64,000 nt of DNA from Planctomycetota bacterium (GTDB lineage Bacteria; Planctomycetota; Phycisphaerae; SM23-33). The DNA is taken from positions 312,891 through 376,890 of the forward strand of contig JAKJER010000002.1 of assembly GCA_022705325.1 (NCBI GenBank). Direction: 5' to 3'. The notes below the pieces were generated by a model. It did not search any database and was not told where the DNA came from. It worked only from the letters and a program-made list of their open reading frames with translations. Positions 26,109-37,124 of this stretch are shown here, one piece after another (within the stretch, counting starts at the first letter, position 1; every line of letters begins with the position of its first letter). Position numbers and translations under genes: made by a program.

Positions 26109-27050
26109 ATGAAGGACTTTGACCAATTGCTAGCCGAAGTCGAGAAGCACCCGAAACGCCGGGTGGCGGTCGCGGTCGCCCAGGACGCGTACGTGCTGGA
26201 GGCGGCCGTCCGGGCCGATGAGGGCAACATCGCCGACTGCGTCCTCGTAGGCGACGAAGGCGAGATTCGGCGCATCGCCGCCCAACGCGACATCCCCCTG
26301 AACGCCGTGGAGATCGTCCACGAGGCCGAGCCCCTCCACGCCGCCGCCCGGGCCGTGCAACTCGTCGCCGACGGGCAGTGCGAGATCCTGATGAAGGGCT
26401 ACATCCACACCGATGACTTCCTCCGGGCCGTCCTCGACAAGGCCCACGGACTGCGCACCGGGTCTATCATGAGCCACGTCTTCGTCGTCGAGTGGACCGC
26501 CCAGGACAAGTTGCTGTTCATCACCGACGGGGCCATGAACATCGCGCCCAACCTGGAACAGAAGGCGGCGATCCTCCTCAACGCGGTGCACCTGGCCAAC
26601 CTGTTCGGCCTGCCCGAGCCCAAGGTGGCAGCCCTGGCGGCGGTGGAACTGGTGAACCCGGCCATGCCTGCCACGCTCGACGCCGCCGCCCTGGGCGCGA
26701 TGGCCCAGCGAAACCAGTTCGTGCCTCACGCCATCGTGGACGGGCCGTTCGCCCTCGACAACGCCATCTCCCCCGCCGCCGCCGCCCACAAGAAGATCAC
26801 AGGTCCGGTCGCCGGGCGGGCCGACATTCTGCTCGTGCCCGACATCGAGTCAGGCAACATGCTGGCCAAGTCGATGGTCTACTTTGCCGGGCGGCGCATG
26901 ATCGGGCTGCTGCTTGGCGCCAAGGCCCCGGTCGTCCTGACCAGCCGGGCCGACACCACCGAGGCCAAACTCCTCTCCATCGCCGCCGCCGTCCTCATGG
27001 TCAACCGCAAGCGCCAGACCCAACTCAAGGTCGGCAAGGTGCATTTCTGA
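26109..27050 (+). CDS. Phosphate butyryl/acetyltransferase (Ptb/Pta family)
   Basis: A 313-residue enzyme of the phosphate acetyl/butaryl transferase family, which exchanges CoA and phosphate on short acyl groups in the cytoplasm. Recognised by CEILMKGYIHTDDFLRAVL, GSIMSHVFVVE, FITDGAMNIAPN, PHAIVDGPFALDNA and VPDIESGNMLAKSM. The length is that of Ptb rather than of the long Pta form. No kinase partner lies next to it. AAGGGAG at 26091-26097 precedes the ATG at a rather long distance. A bidirectional terminator follows. Confidence 0.88.
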   Translation: MKDFDQLLAEVEKHPKRRVAVAVAQDAYVLEAAVRADEGNIADCVLVGDEGEIRRIAAQRDIPLNAVEIVHEAEPLHAAARAVQLVADGQCEILMKGYIHTDDFLRAVLDKAHGLRTGSIMSHVFVVEWTAQDKLLFITDGAMNIAPNLEQKAAILLNAVHLANLFGLPEPKVAALAAVELVNPAMPATLDAAALGAMAQRNQFVPHAIVDGPFALDNAISPAAAAHKKITGPVAGRADILLVPDIESGNMLAKSMVYFAGRRMIGLLLGAKAPVVLTSRADTTEAKLLSIAAAVLMVNRKRQTQLKVGKVHF

Positions 27051-27102
27051 CGGCCGGCGCCCAGGCGTTCCCGATTGCCTCCCCGTGGTCCCCCGAGGAA
27101 TG

Positions 27103-27147
27103 AAAAAGCCGCCGGCGGGAGTCAATCCCGTCGGCGGCTGTTCTTTT
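27103..27147. terminator. Bidirectional intrinsic terminator
   Basis: A 14-bp stem (AGCCGCCGGCGGGA/TCCCGTCGGCGGCT, loop GTCAA) with an A-run before it and TTCTTTT after it. It serves the converging genes ending at 27050 (+) and 27189 (-). Confidence 0.85.
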
Positions 27148-27188
27148 CCGCTCCTCAGCCCGCCTCGCACACAGGCGGTCCGGGACGA

Positions 27189-27710
27189 TTATTTCTTCTT
27201 CTTGGGCTTGTCCTGGCTTTCGGCAGCCAGAGCCTCCAGGGCCGAGATGGGGTCAATCTCTTCCGTCGCGGGCTCCAGGTCGCCCAGGATGACCTCCTCG
27301 TCGCCCTCAGCCTCGGCGGAAACGTCCGCCTCGAGATCGATCACTTCGGCCTGGGCGGCCTCGGCGGTCTCCGCCATCCGCTGGCCACGAGTCTTGACGG
27401 GGTGGATCTCCTCGGGCTGGCCGTCGACCTGGACGGTGAAGATGACCGGCCCGATGACCAGGCGGTCGCCGGCCTTCAGTTCCACCTCGGTGATCCGCTT
27501 GTTGTTGACGTATGTGCCGTTGGACGAGGCCAAGTCCTTCGCCTTGATCTGGTCGCCCGCGGCACTGATCTCGCAATGCCGCCGGGAAACGCTGACCAGC
27601 GGAATCTGCAGATCGCAGTTCTCGCCGCGCCCGATGACGGTAACGGCGCTGCGGACGGGGAAATCCTTCCGCTGACCGTTCGTCTTGAACATCACCAAAT
27701 TGACGTCCAT
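27189..27710 (-). CDS. FHA-domain protein
   Basis: A 173-residue cytoplasmic protein. Residues about 5-95 form a forkhead-associated domain with the signature GRGENCDLQIPLVSVSRRHC and SSNGTYVNN, which binds phosphothreonine peptides. The rest is an acidic, probably disordered tail (AEGDEEVILGDLEPATEE) ending in KPKKKK. It probably takes part in Ser/Thr kinase signalling, but no kinase is nearby. AGAGG precedes the ATG. It diverges from the HemW-like gene. Confidence 0.88.
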   Translation of the reverse strand: MDVNLVMFKTNGQRKDFPVRSAVTVIGRGENCDLQIPLVSVSRRHCEISAAGDQIKAKDLASSNGTYVNNKRITEVELKAGDRLVIGPVIFTVQVDGQPEEIHPVKTRGQRMAETAEAAQAEVIDLEADVSAEAEGDEEVILGDLEPATEEIDPISALEALAAESQDKPKKKK

Positions 27711-27787
27711 ACGCTAACCTCTGTAAGTGCTAGAGAATGGCATTTCCTGCACGTGAGAAAAGTGCCGAATCGGTATAGTATTCTAGA

Positions 27788-28975
27788 GTGTGTCCCGATT
27801 CCTGCAAGAAAAAACCTGCGGAAGTTTTGCCCGCACCCGCGGCAGCGGCCCTGTACGTCCACGTCCCGTTCTGCCGCGCCAAGTGCCGCTACTGCGACTT
27901 CTACTCCCTGGTCGCCGAGCCGTCGCTGGCCCGCCGCTATGTCCGCGCCTTGCGGCGTGAGTGGGCCCGCCACCGGGAGCGCCTGGCCCGCCCGCTGACC
28001 AGCACGTTTGTCGGGGGCGGCACGCCGTCGGCCATCCCCATCGAGTTGCTGGACGACCTGCTGGCCCTGACAGGCGAACTCTGTGACACCCACGGCGAAT
28101 TCACGGTCGAGATCAATCCCGGCACCGTCGACGCGAGCCTGGCCGACCTGCTCGTCCGACGCGGGGTCAACCGCGTCAGCATCGGGGCCCAGTCGTTCGA
28201 TCCGGGCGAGTTGCGTCTCCTGGGGCGAATCCACGACGCCGGGCAGACTGGCTCGACGGTCCGCCTGGTTCGCGACCGAGGCATCGAGAACTTCGGCCTG
28301 GACCTGATCTACGGCATTCCCGGCCAGGACGTGTCCTCGTGGCGGCGGACACTCGGGCAAGCCCTGGACCTGGGGATTGCTCACCTGAGTTGCTACGCGC
28401 TGAGCTTCGAGCCCGGGACACCCCTGGAGGACGATCTGCGCGCCGGCCGGGTCCGGGAGGTGGACGAGTCCGTCCAGCGGGAGTGCTACGAACTGGCCAT
28501 CGACCTGGCCCGCCAGGCGGGCCTGGAGCACTACGAGATATCCAACTTCGCCCGCCCGGGTCGGCAGTGCGTTCATAACCTGACGTACTGGCACAATCGA
28601 CCCTACCTCGGGCTGGGCCCGGGCGCCGCCAGTTATCTGGACGGGCAGCGGCGAACGAACGTGCCTGATCTGGCCGCCTACCTGGCAGCCGTCGAGGCGG
28701 GGCTTTCGCCGCCGGCAACGGACGAGTGCCTTGTCGGGAAGCGTCACCAGGCCGAGACGCTCATGCTGGAATTGCGGTTGATCGAGGGGGTGGACCGGCG
28801 GGCCTTTGCCTCGCGGTTCGGCGTGGACGTGGTGGAGGCCTTTTCGAGCACCATTTCCCGCTATGCCGCCCAAGGGGCGGTGGTGGTCACGCCGGACCGG
28901 GTCCGTCTGAGTCGCCGGGCGTTGTTCGTCGCCGACACGATCCTGGCGGACCTGCTGGCCGAGGTGAGTCTGTAG
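27788..28975 (+). CDS. hemW: HemW-like radical SAM protein (coproporphyrinogen-oxidase-like family)
   Basis: A 395-residue protein of the HemW/HemN family. The iron-sulfur cluster motif CRAKCRYC is near residue 30, preceded by YVHVPFC. The radical SAM segments STFVGGGTPSAI, EINPGTVD, RVSIGAQSFD and GLDLIYGIPGQ follow, then the HNLTYWHNRPYLGLGPGAAS segment typical of HemW. HemW inserts haem into haemoproteins rather than oxidising coproporphyrinogen; that assignment is by family. The GTG start at 27788 has no ribosome site. A -10-like TATAGT at 27774-27779 would place the transcript start at about the GTG, so the mRNA may be leaderless. Confidence 0.82.
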   Translation: MCPDSCKKKPAEVLPAPAAAALYVHVPFCRAKCRYCDFYSLVAEPSLARRYVRALRREWARHRERLARPLTSTFVGGGTPSAIPIELLDDLLALTGELCDTHGEFTVEINPGTVDASLADLLVRRGVNRVSIGAQSFDPGELRLLGRIHDAGQTGSTVRLVRDRGIENFGLDLIYGIPGQDVSSWRRTLGQALDLGIAHLSCYALSFEPGTPLEDDLRAGRVREVDESVQRECYELAIDLARQAGLEHYEISNFARPGRQCVHNLTYWHNRPYLGLGPGAASYLDGQRRTNVPDLAAYLAAVEAGLSPPATDECLVGKRHQAETLMLELRLIEGVDRRAFASRFGVDVVEAFSSTISRYAAQGAVVVTPDRVRLSRRALFVADTILADLLAEVSL

Positions 28976-29144
28976 TGATTGCTCCGTCGGTGCGGGGCGC
29001 CCCCATTTCCCGTTCTGTAAAAATCCATGTCGGTTAATGAATCCCCAGGGGTGGGTCTCCGATAACAGGAGTGTGAGGAATTGCCGGGACCAGTGCGTTT
29101 GCCGCTCTGCAAGGCGAATGGTAGGTTTCCATTGGAGTCCTTCG

Positions 29145-29214
29145 AGACTGCGGAAACACGGCAAACCAACCGCGAGGTTGGGACGCAAAGCGTAGAGTCC
29201 CACGAGGACAGTCT
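29145..29214 (+). ncRNA. Cyclic-di-GMP-I riboswitch (GEMM-I) aptamer
   Basis: The region has the GEMM-I core: CACGGCAAACC at 29157-29167, a P2 hairpin CCAACC-GCGA-GGTTGG at 29166-29181 with a GNRA tetraloop, then GGGACGCAAAGC from 29180. P1 pairs AGACTG (29145-29150) with CAGTCT (29209-29214). It lies about 85 bases before pilM, the first gene of the type IV pilus operon. A GCTGCC/GGCAGC pairing downstream may belong to the expression platform. Binding of the second messenger would tie pilus production to c-di-GMP, as known for this class in other bacteria. The upstream promoter is not clear. Confidence 0.85.
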
Positions 29215-29298
29215 TGCTGCCCGCGAGTCGGTCGCAACGTCGATCTTCCCGGCAGCAGTGCCTCGTTGTCGCTCGCGCAGGGCGTCCAGGAGAGGATC

Positions 29299-30381
29299 AT
29301 GGCGTTGAAGATCGTCAGAGGCAAGAGCCTGCCCATCGGGGTGGACATCGGCACGACGGCCGTCAAGATGGCCCAGTTGCGATCCACCGAGGAAGACATC
29401 GAGCTGTTGGCGGCCGGGGCGGCCATTGTTCCCACATACTGCCGAGAGGATCTGGGGGACCGCCTCGACACCATCGCCCAGAACGTCCGCAAGATTCTCA
29501 AAACCAACGCCTTCCGGGGGCGCGAGGCGATCCTCTCGCTGCCGGCCGAGGCGACCTTTGTCCAGCATGTCAAGCTGCCGCGGATGACCCCCCAGGAGAT
29601 ACCCGTTGCCTTGCAGGTGGAGTTGCAGGGCAAGCTCCCCTATCCGGTGGAAGACGCGGTCATTCGGTTCGTGATTGCGGGCGAGGCCTACGGTGACGGC
29701 GACCCCAAGCAGGAGATCATCGCCATCTGCACCGCTCGTCACGTGCTGGACCGCTACCTCGCGATGGCTCGCAAGGCCAAGCTGGATATCGTCGGCGTGA
29801 ACGTCGAGTCGTGCGCGGTGGTCGAGTGCTTCGCCCGTCTCTTCCGGCGTTCCAGCGACACCAGCCGCACGATTCTCTTCATCGACCTGGGGGCGGCCAG
29901 CACGCAGGTGGTGTTGGCGCACGGACCCCAGATTGTCTTCGGGCACAACCTGTTCTACGGGCAGGAGGTGATCGACCGGGCGGTGGCCGACGGCATGCGG
30001 ATCACCGTGGAGCAGGCCCACGCGATGCGGATGGACCTGATCAAGGGCAAGAACGAGGGGCTGGCCGAGGACGAACTGTACCGGCTGATGAACCCGACGC
30101 TGGACCAGTTGGCCGGGGAGTTGACCAAGTGCCTTCGCTACTACGAGGCGGTATTCCGCAACCAACCGGTGGAGCGGGCGATCTTCGTGGGTGGCGGGGC
30201 CTATGACAAGCGGCTGTGCCAGATGCTGGCGCAGCGGCTGAACCTGCCCGCGCAGGTTGGCGACCCGCTGGTGCGGATCAAACGGGTCGAGGGGGCGGGA
30301 CTGGGCATTGGGTTGGACCGTCGCGAACCGCAGCCCGACTGGGCAGTGGCCGTGGGCTTGAGCCTCGGCGCGGCGGCTTGA
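29299..30381 (+). CDS. pilM: Type IV pilus assembly protein PilM
   Basis: A 360-residue actin-like cytoplasmic protein that joins the PilN tail to the pilus motor. Nucleotide-binding segments are visible: GVDIGTTAVKMAQLR (residues about 14-28), FIDLGAASTQVVLAHG and AIFVGGGAYDKRL. AGGAGAGGA directly before the ATG at 29299 fixes the start; an in-frame TTG at 29266 is less likely. First gene of the operon and located just after the c-di-GMP riboswitch. Confidence 0.92.
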   Translation: MALKIVRGKSLPIGVDIGTTAVKMAQLRSTEEDIELLAAGAAIVPTYCREDLGDRLDTIAQNVRKILKTNAFRGREAILSLPAEATFVQHVKLPRMTPQEIPVALQVELQGKLPYPVEDAVIRFVIAGEAYGDGDPKQEIIAICTARHVLDRYLAMARKAKLDIVGVNVESCAVVECFARLFRRSSDTSRTILFIDLGAASTQVVLAHGPQIVFGHNLFYGQEVIDRAVADGMRITVEQAHAMRMDLIKGKNEGLAEDELYRLMNPTLDQLAGELTKCLRYYEAVFRNQPVERAIFVGGGAYDKRLCQMLAQRLNLPAQVGDPLVRIKRVEGAGLGIGLDRREPQPDWAVAVGLSLGAAA

Positions 30382-30390
30382 GGAGACGTC

Positions 30391-31131
30391 ATGAGCACGA
30401 TTAATCTACTGCCGACCGACTACCTGGCCAACCGGGCCCGCCGCCGGGCCAACGCCCTGTGCCTGGGGATGTTCCTGGTGGTCATGTCGGGCGTGCTGGG
30501 CGCAGCGTTGGTGAGCGAACAGAGCGCCAGGCGGACGCGAGAGGTCCGTGATCGCATCGATGCCTCGTACGCGGACGCCGCCAAGAACATCGCCGAGATG
30601 TACCAGCTCGACCAGCAGAAGAAGAACATGTTGCGCAAGGCGGAGTTGACCGGGTCGCTGGTGGAGCGGGTTCCGCGATCCACGGTGCTGGGCGTGATCA
30701 CTAACGCCCTGCCCGTCGACGCCTCGCTGACCAAGATCACCATGGGCACCAAGCGAATCGTCAGCCTGGTCAACAGTTCACCGGTCAAGGGCGGCAAGCC
30801 CGCGACCAAGTTTCAGGCGGCTGCCCAGCAGGCCGCGCAGGTGACCGCAACCACGGTGGAGATGGAGATCGCCGGCCTGGCCAGAACCGACGTCGACGTG
30901 GCTCGGTTCATCGCCGCCCTCCACCGGTGCCGGCTCATGACCAGCGTCGACCTGGTCTATAGCCAGGAGAAGATGATCCAGAAGGTCCTCATGCGCGAGT
31001 TCCGCGTGAAGCTGGAACTGCTCCAGAACACCGACGCCATCGACGTGGTCAAGGAGATGGAGCAGGAGTTCCAGGAGAAGAACAAGCAGGATGCGCCAGC
31101 CGCCGAGGCGCCCTCCGGAGAACAGGCATGA
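30391..31131 (+). CDS. pilN: PilN-like type IV pilus inner-membrane protein
   Basis: A 246-residue bitopic protein beginning MSTINLLP, the conserved PilN start that binds PilM. A membrane helix follows (LCLGMFLVVMSGVLGAALV), then a coiled-coil region and a ferredoxin-like periplasmic domain. The Ala/Pro-rich C-terminus (DAPAAEAPSGEQA) is unusual. Nine bases after pilM, and its stop overlaps the next start by four bases. Confidence 0.85.
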   Translation: MSTINLLPTDYLANRARRRANALCLGMFLVVMSGVLGAALVSEQSARRTREVRDRIDASYADAAKNIAEMYQLDQQKKNMLRKAELTGSLVERVPRSTVLGVITNALPVDASLTKITMGTKRIVSLVNSSPVKGGKPATKFQAAAQQAAQVTATTVEMEIAGLARTDVDVARFIAALHRCRLMTSVDLVYSQEKMIQKVLMREFRVKLELLQNTDAIDVVKEMEQEFQEKNKQDAPAAEAPSGEQA

Positions 31132-31715
31132 AACTCGGGCTGCGAGAGATCGTTTTTATCGTGCTGCTGATGGGCATGCCCGTCGGGGCGTACTTCTTCG
31201 TCTTCCGCCCCCATAATCAGCGGGACGCCGAGATGATGCACCAGATCCAGGCCAAGCAGACCAAGCTGCGGGCGCTCAACCAGGCCATGGGAACCCTGGG
31301 CGATCTGAAGAACGAGATTGGAGCCCTCAACAAGGCGATCAAGTTCTTCGAGTCCAAGCTCCCCAGCGAGAAGGAGATCGACAAGGTCCTCCAGGAGGTC
31401 TGGCGTCTCGCCGAGGCCAATAAGCTGGCCACCAAGTCGATCCGGACGCTGGAACGGTCCAGCCAGAACTGCTTCACCAATCTGGACGGCCCCCACGCCG
31501 AACAACCCATCGCCATGCAGCTCGAGGGTGATTTCATGGGCTTCTACTCGTTCCTTCAGGCCATGGAGAATCAGCCGCGGATTATCCGCATCCACAAGAT
31601 GGCCCTGAGCAAGCCCGACCGTACGAGCGACGCCACGCCTACGACCGAGGGCCGCATGAAGGCGGAGTTCACCGTGTCCGTCTTCTTTGAGCGGAACCGC
31701 CCCGCCGGGACCTGA
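31128..31715 (+). CDS. pilO: PilO-like type IV pilus protein
   Basis: A 195-residue bitopic membrane protein with an N-terminal helix (IVFIVLLMGMPVGAYFFVF), a coiled coil (residues about 35-85) and a PilO-like alpha/beta domain (IAMQLEGDFMGFYSFLQAME, then RIIRIHKMALSKPD). PilN and PilO dimerise to form the periplasmic alignment complex. Translationally coupled to pilN. Confidence 0.85.
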   Translation: MKLGLREIVFIVLLMGMPVGAYFFVFRPHNQRDAEMMHQIQAKQTKLRALNQAMGTLGDLKNEIGALNKAIKFFESKLPSEKEIDKVLQEVWRLAEANKLATKSIRTLERSSQNCFTNLDGPHAEQPIAMQLEGDFMGFYSFLQAMENQPRIIRIHKMALSKPDRTSDATPTTEGRMKAEFTVSVFFERNRPAGT

Positions 31716-31767
31716 CCGCCCGCGACAGCGCACGCAGAGCCAACACGAAGCACGAGGAGCAGCAGAT

Positions 31768-32403
31768 ATGGTGGACGAATTCAGTCTGATTGAGGAGCCC
31801 GACGAGATCGAGGCCGCTCCGACCAAGCCCTCCAGCGCGAGCGGGCGTCGGCGCAGCCTGCCCAAGCTCTCGCTGCTCAACGGGAACCTGGGCCTGCTGG
31901 CCATGTTCGCGGCAGGCATCGGGGCAATCTATCTGCTGAGCCTGAGGACGGGTCCGGCCAGCGCGTCGGCGGAGACCAAGTCGGCCGAACTCCAGGTCGA
32001 TGACGCCCTGACTCGCCTGAGCAAGGGCGACCCGAACACCGTGAAGGCCTCCATCGTGGTCAGCACGTTCTACCTTCAGGCCCGTCAGCGGCAGATCCCG
32101 CCCGAACACCTTGTGCAGAACCCGTTTGTCTTCCGTCTGCCCGCGCAGGCGCCGGTTATGGCAGTCAAGGTCGATAAGCCGGTCGTCGAAACCCCGCCGG
32201 ATGAACTGGTGGCACTGGACGAGGTCCGCAACTTGCGTCTCCAGTCGGTCATGCAGGGCGCCAGCGGAGCGACGGCCATGATCAGCAACAACCTCCTGAC
32301 TCAAGGTCAGAAGATCCGCGGCTGGACGGTGAAGAGGATCGAGTCCGACCAGGTGGTGTTGACCTTCCAGGAGCACGAGCACGTACTGAAGCTGCCCCGC
32401 TGA
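31768..32403 (+). CDS. PilP-like pilus protein
   Basis: A 211-residue protein in the position of pilP. It has a short cytoplasmic start, one membrane helix (LGLLAMFAAGIGAIYLLSL) and a C-terminal domain that reads like PilP/GspC modules (LRLQSVMQGASGATAMISNN, then GWTVKRIESDQVVLTF). There is no lipobox, unlike PilP of proteobacteria. GAGGAG at 31754-31759 supports the ATG at 31768. Function inferred from position and the domain pattern. Confidence 0.7.
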   Translation: MVDEFSLIEEPDEIEAAPTKPSSASGRRRSLPKLSLLNGNLGLLAMFAAGIGAIYLLSLRTGPASASAETKSAELQVDDALTRLSKGDPNTVKASIVVSTFYLQARQRQIPPEHLVQNPFVFRLPAQAPVMAVKVDKPVVETPPDELVALDEVRNLRLQSVMQGASGATAMISNNLLTQGQKIRGWTVKRIESDQVVLTFQEHEHVLKLPR

Positions 32404-32433
32404 GCGGCAGGACACAACAGCGAAAGGCCCGAA

Positions 32434-34230
<1,797 letters not shown>

Positions 34231-34276
34231 CGTACGTTTCAGTAGGCCATCGTAGTCGATCACAATTGGAGCACAA

Positions 34277-35338
34277 ATGGACTTCCTTCAGGAACTGTTG
34301 ACCAAGGCCCTTCAGAGCAAGGCCAGCGACGTGCACATCGTGGCGGGCTTGCCCCCGCTGTTCCGCATCCACACCATCCTGGAGCCGGCGGGCGACTACT
34401 CCCCGATGACCCCGTCGCAGACGGAGCAGTTCGTGCGGGACATGGTCAGCCCGCAGCGATTCGCCCAGCTCCAACAGCACCGGGACATCGACTTCTCCAC
34501 GATGGTCGAAGGTCTCGGGCGTTTCCGCGTGAACGCCCACTACCAGCGGGACACCGTCGCCATCGCCTTCCGCGCCATCACCGACAAGGTGCCGCCCCTC
34601 AGCCTGCTCAACCTCCCGCCGGCCATCGAATCCTTTGTGGACCTGCCCCGCGGGCTGGTGCTGGTCACCGGGCAGACCGGTTCGGGCAAGAGCACCACGT
34701 TGGCGTCCATGATCGATGCCATGAACGCCAAGTACCAGCATCATGTGATCACCGTCGAGGACCCCGTCGAATACGAGCTGCGCAGCAACAAGTGCGTCAT
34801 CGAGCAGCGAGAGCTCGGCAGCGACGTGCCCACGTTCGCCAGCGGGCTGCGACACGCCCTGCGCCAGGACCCCGACATCATCCTGGTCGGTGAGATGCGC
34901 GACCTGGAGACCACCTCCGCGGCCATTACCGCAGCCGAGACGGGACACCTGGTCTTGTCCACCCTGCACACGCAGAACGCCTCGCAGACGATCGAGCGAA
35001 TCATCGACATCTACCCGGCCGAGCAGCAGAACCAGATCCGGGCCATGCTCTCCAACACCCTCCAGGCGGTGGTCAGCATGTGCCTGTTCAAACGGATCGA
35101 CAAGCCGGGCATGGTGCCCGCCTGCGAGATCATGATCTGCAACGCGGCCGTTCGAAACTGCATCCGTGAGAACCGAATCCACGAGATTCCGAACATCATC
35201 GCCACCAGCCGTGGCATGGGCATGTGCACGCTCGACGACTCGATCAAGGCCCTGTACTTCAATGGGTTCATCAGTCGCAAGCAGGCCGTGGCCCGCGCCG
35301 CCAACCCGGACATGCTGAACAAGGCCCTCAGCGCGTAG
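34277..35338 (+). CDS. pilT: Pilus retraction ATPase PilT
   Basis: A 353-residue retraction ATPase. It has KASDVHIVAGLPPLFRI at the N-terminus, Walker A GQTGSGKSTTLASM near residue 133, the Asp box HVITVEDPVEYEL, Walker B RQDPDIILVGEMRDLET, the His box GHLVLSTLHTQNA and the AIRNLIRE-like segment here read as AVRNCIRENRIHEIPNII. Its presence suggests retractile pili and twitching or DNA uptake. TTGGAG lies before the ATG. Confidence 0.93.
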   Translation: MDFLQELLTKALQSKASDVHIVAGLPPLFRIHTILEPAGDYSPMTPSQTEQFVRDMVSPQRFAQLQQHRDIDFSTMVEGLGRFRVNAHYQRDTVAIAFRAITDKVPPLSLLNLPPAIESFVDLPRGLVLVTGQTGSGKSTTLASMIDAMNAKYQHHVITVEDPVEYELRSNKCVIEQRELGSDVPTFASGLRHALRQDPDIILVGEMRDLETTSAAITAAETGHLVLSTLHTQNASQTIERIIDIYPAEQQNQIRAMLSNTLQAVVSMCLFKRIDKPGMVPACEIMICNAAVRNCIRENRIHEIPNIIATSRGMGMCTLDDSIKALYFNGFISRKQAVARAANPDMLNKALSA

Positions 35339-35371
35339 TCGCGCCGGGCCGCAGTCGTTGGATGACAATCG

Positions 35372-36595
35372 ATGCCGAGTTTCAAGTACGAAGTGCGAGA
35401 TTCATCCGGGCAGATCAGCGTGGGCGTGGTCCAGGCGACCACCCTGCTGGAGGCCTCCGCCCAGCTTCGCGGGCGAGGTCAAAGCCTGCTCAACCTCACG
35501 CCGGTGGCCGACCGCCCCAGTGGCGTGATGGCCAAGCTCCGCAGCGTCAGCGTCGAGTTCGGGCCCGGGCTCAAGGACGTCATGAATTTCACCAACCAGA
35601 TGGCGGTCATGATCAAGGCCGGCATCAACATCCGCACCGCAATCGGCAGCGTGGCCGACCAGATGGAAAACGCCAAGTTCCGAGCGATCATCCAGAAGCT
35701 CAAGGCGGACGTCGAAGCGGGAACCCCCTTCTCTGACGCCCTGGCCCGCCACCCCAAAGTGTTCAGCCCCCTGTACATCAACATGGTGCGCGCCAGCGAG
35801 ATGTCCGGCAATTTCGCCAAAATGCTCGAGCGAATCGCAGCCTACCTGCAGCAGCAGTGCGAGACCCGCTCGATGGTCCGCGGGGCCATGGTGTACCCGG
35901 CCATCATCGGGGTGATGGCCGTTGTGACGACCATCTTCCTGCTGACGTTCGTCCTGCCGCGGTTCACCGCCCTGTTCGCCGGCAAAGAGGCCCTGCTGCC
36001 CACCCCGACCAAGGCGCTGATCGCCGTCAGCGACTTCCTTCGCGCCCGCTGGTACATTGTGGTCGGCGCGTTCCTGGCCGCGGGCGTGTCCTTCCGCATG
36101 TGGCTCAAGACGCGCAACGGGCGCATCGCCTGGGACCGCACCAAGCTGCGGATCCCCATCTTCCGCAAGATGCTCCGGGCCCTGTACATCACCCGCGGCA
36201 TGCACACCATGGGCGAGCTGATCAGCGCCGGCGTGCCCATGCTCGAGACCCTCAAGATCACCGGAGAGGTCTCCGGAAACATCCTGTACAAAGCTCTGTG
36301 GATGCAGGTCCACAACTCGGTCAAGCAGGGCGAGAAGATCGCCACCCCGCTGGCCAAGCAGCGCATGCTGCCCAAGAACGTGGTCCAGATGATCTCCGCC
36401 GGCGAGGAGTCCGGCAAACTCGGCGACGTGCTGCGCGACGTGGCCGAATACTACAGCGGCGAGCTGCGCAACACGATCAAGGCGGTCACCGCCATGATCG
36501 AGCCGCTGATGATCGTCGTCATGGGCGTGGTGGTCGGCTTCATTGCCATGAGCATCATCCTGCCCATCTTCAAGATGTCCAGCCTGGTCAAATGA
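35372..36595 (+). CDS. pilC: Pilus inner-membrane platform protein PilC (GspF family)
   Basis: A 407-residue polytopic protein with two repeated GspF domains. The first has FTNQMAVMIKAGINIRTAI and SEMSGNFAKMLERIAAYL; the second ITRGMHTMGELISAGVPMLE and GEESGKLGDVLRDVAEYY. Three to four membrane helices are seen. It is the platform on which PilB and PilT act. The stop overlaps a possible ATG (36592) of the next gene. Confidence 0.92.
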   Translation: MPSFKYEVRDSSGQISVGVVQATTLLEASAQLRGRGQSLLNLTPVADRPSGVMAKLRSVSVEFGPGLKDVMNFTNQMAVMIKAGINIRTAIGSVADQMENAKFRAIIQKLKADVEAGTPFSDALARHPKVFSPLYINMVRASEMSGNFAKMLERIAAYLQQQCETRSMVRGAMVYPAIIGVMAVVTTIFLLTFVLPRFTALFAGKEALLPTPTKALIAVSDFLRARWYIVVGAFLAAGVSFRMWLKTRNGRIAWDRTKLRIPIFRKMLRALYITRGMHTMGELISAGVPMLETLKITGEVSGNILYKALWMQVHNSVKQGEKIATPLAKQRMLPKNVVQMISAGEESGKLGDVLRDVAEYYSGELRNTIKAVTAMIEPLMIVVMGVVVGFIAMSIILPIFKMSSLVK

Positions 36596-36615
36596 GGAGA
36601 AGCACAGGTGAGCTG

Positions 36616-37122
36616 ATGCAAGGCAGACACAACCGGGTTCGCCGCGGCGGGTTCTCTCTTGTCGAGGTCGCGGTGACCACCACGATCGTGGGCGTTGGCG
36701 TAACGGCCCTGCTGCTGTCGGTCGGGTCGGGCACGAAGGTCAACGCCGGGGCCAGCGAACTGACGCAGGCGGTATTCCTGGCCCAGGAGATCCGGGAGTG
36801 GACCATCAAGCTTCCCTTCAGCGACCCTGACCCTGCCGACCAGGACAAGCCCCCCGGCTCCGACGGGAGCGATCCCCAGGTCTTCGTCGATGATCTGGAC
36901 GACCTGATGGGCGTCACCTACTCCCCCCCTCGGGACGGGCGCGGGTTGGCCATCACCTCCGCCATCGGCTGGGCCCAGCGCATCACCATCACCTGGCGCG
37001 ACCCGGACAACTTGGCATCCATTGTCGGCGACGGCGCGACCGACGTGGTGTACGTGCAGGTCGATATCCTCCACCGCGGGCGGTGTGTCTACACCACCGG
37101 CTGGATTGTTGCAAGGAGATAG
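36616..37122 (+). CDS. Type IV prepilin-like protein (minor pseudopilin, PilV-like)
   Basis: A 168-residue protein with the class III signal RRGGFSLVEVAVTTTIVGVG and a soluble domain without recognisable features. The start is either ATG 36616, with AGGTGA well placed upstream, or ATG 36592, which overlaps the pilC stop; the first is preferred. Likely a minor pilin of the system encoded here. Confidence 0.8.
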   Translation: MQGRHNRVRRGGFSLVEVAVTTTIVGVGVTALLLSVGSGTKVNAGASELTQAVFLAQEIREWTIKLPFSDPDPADQDKPPGSDGSDPQVFVDDLDDLMGVTYSPPRDGRGLAITSAIGWAQRITITWRDPDNLASIVGDGATDVVYVQVDILHRGRCVYTTGWIVARR

Positions 37123-37124
37123 CC

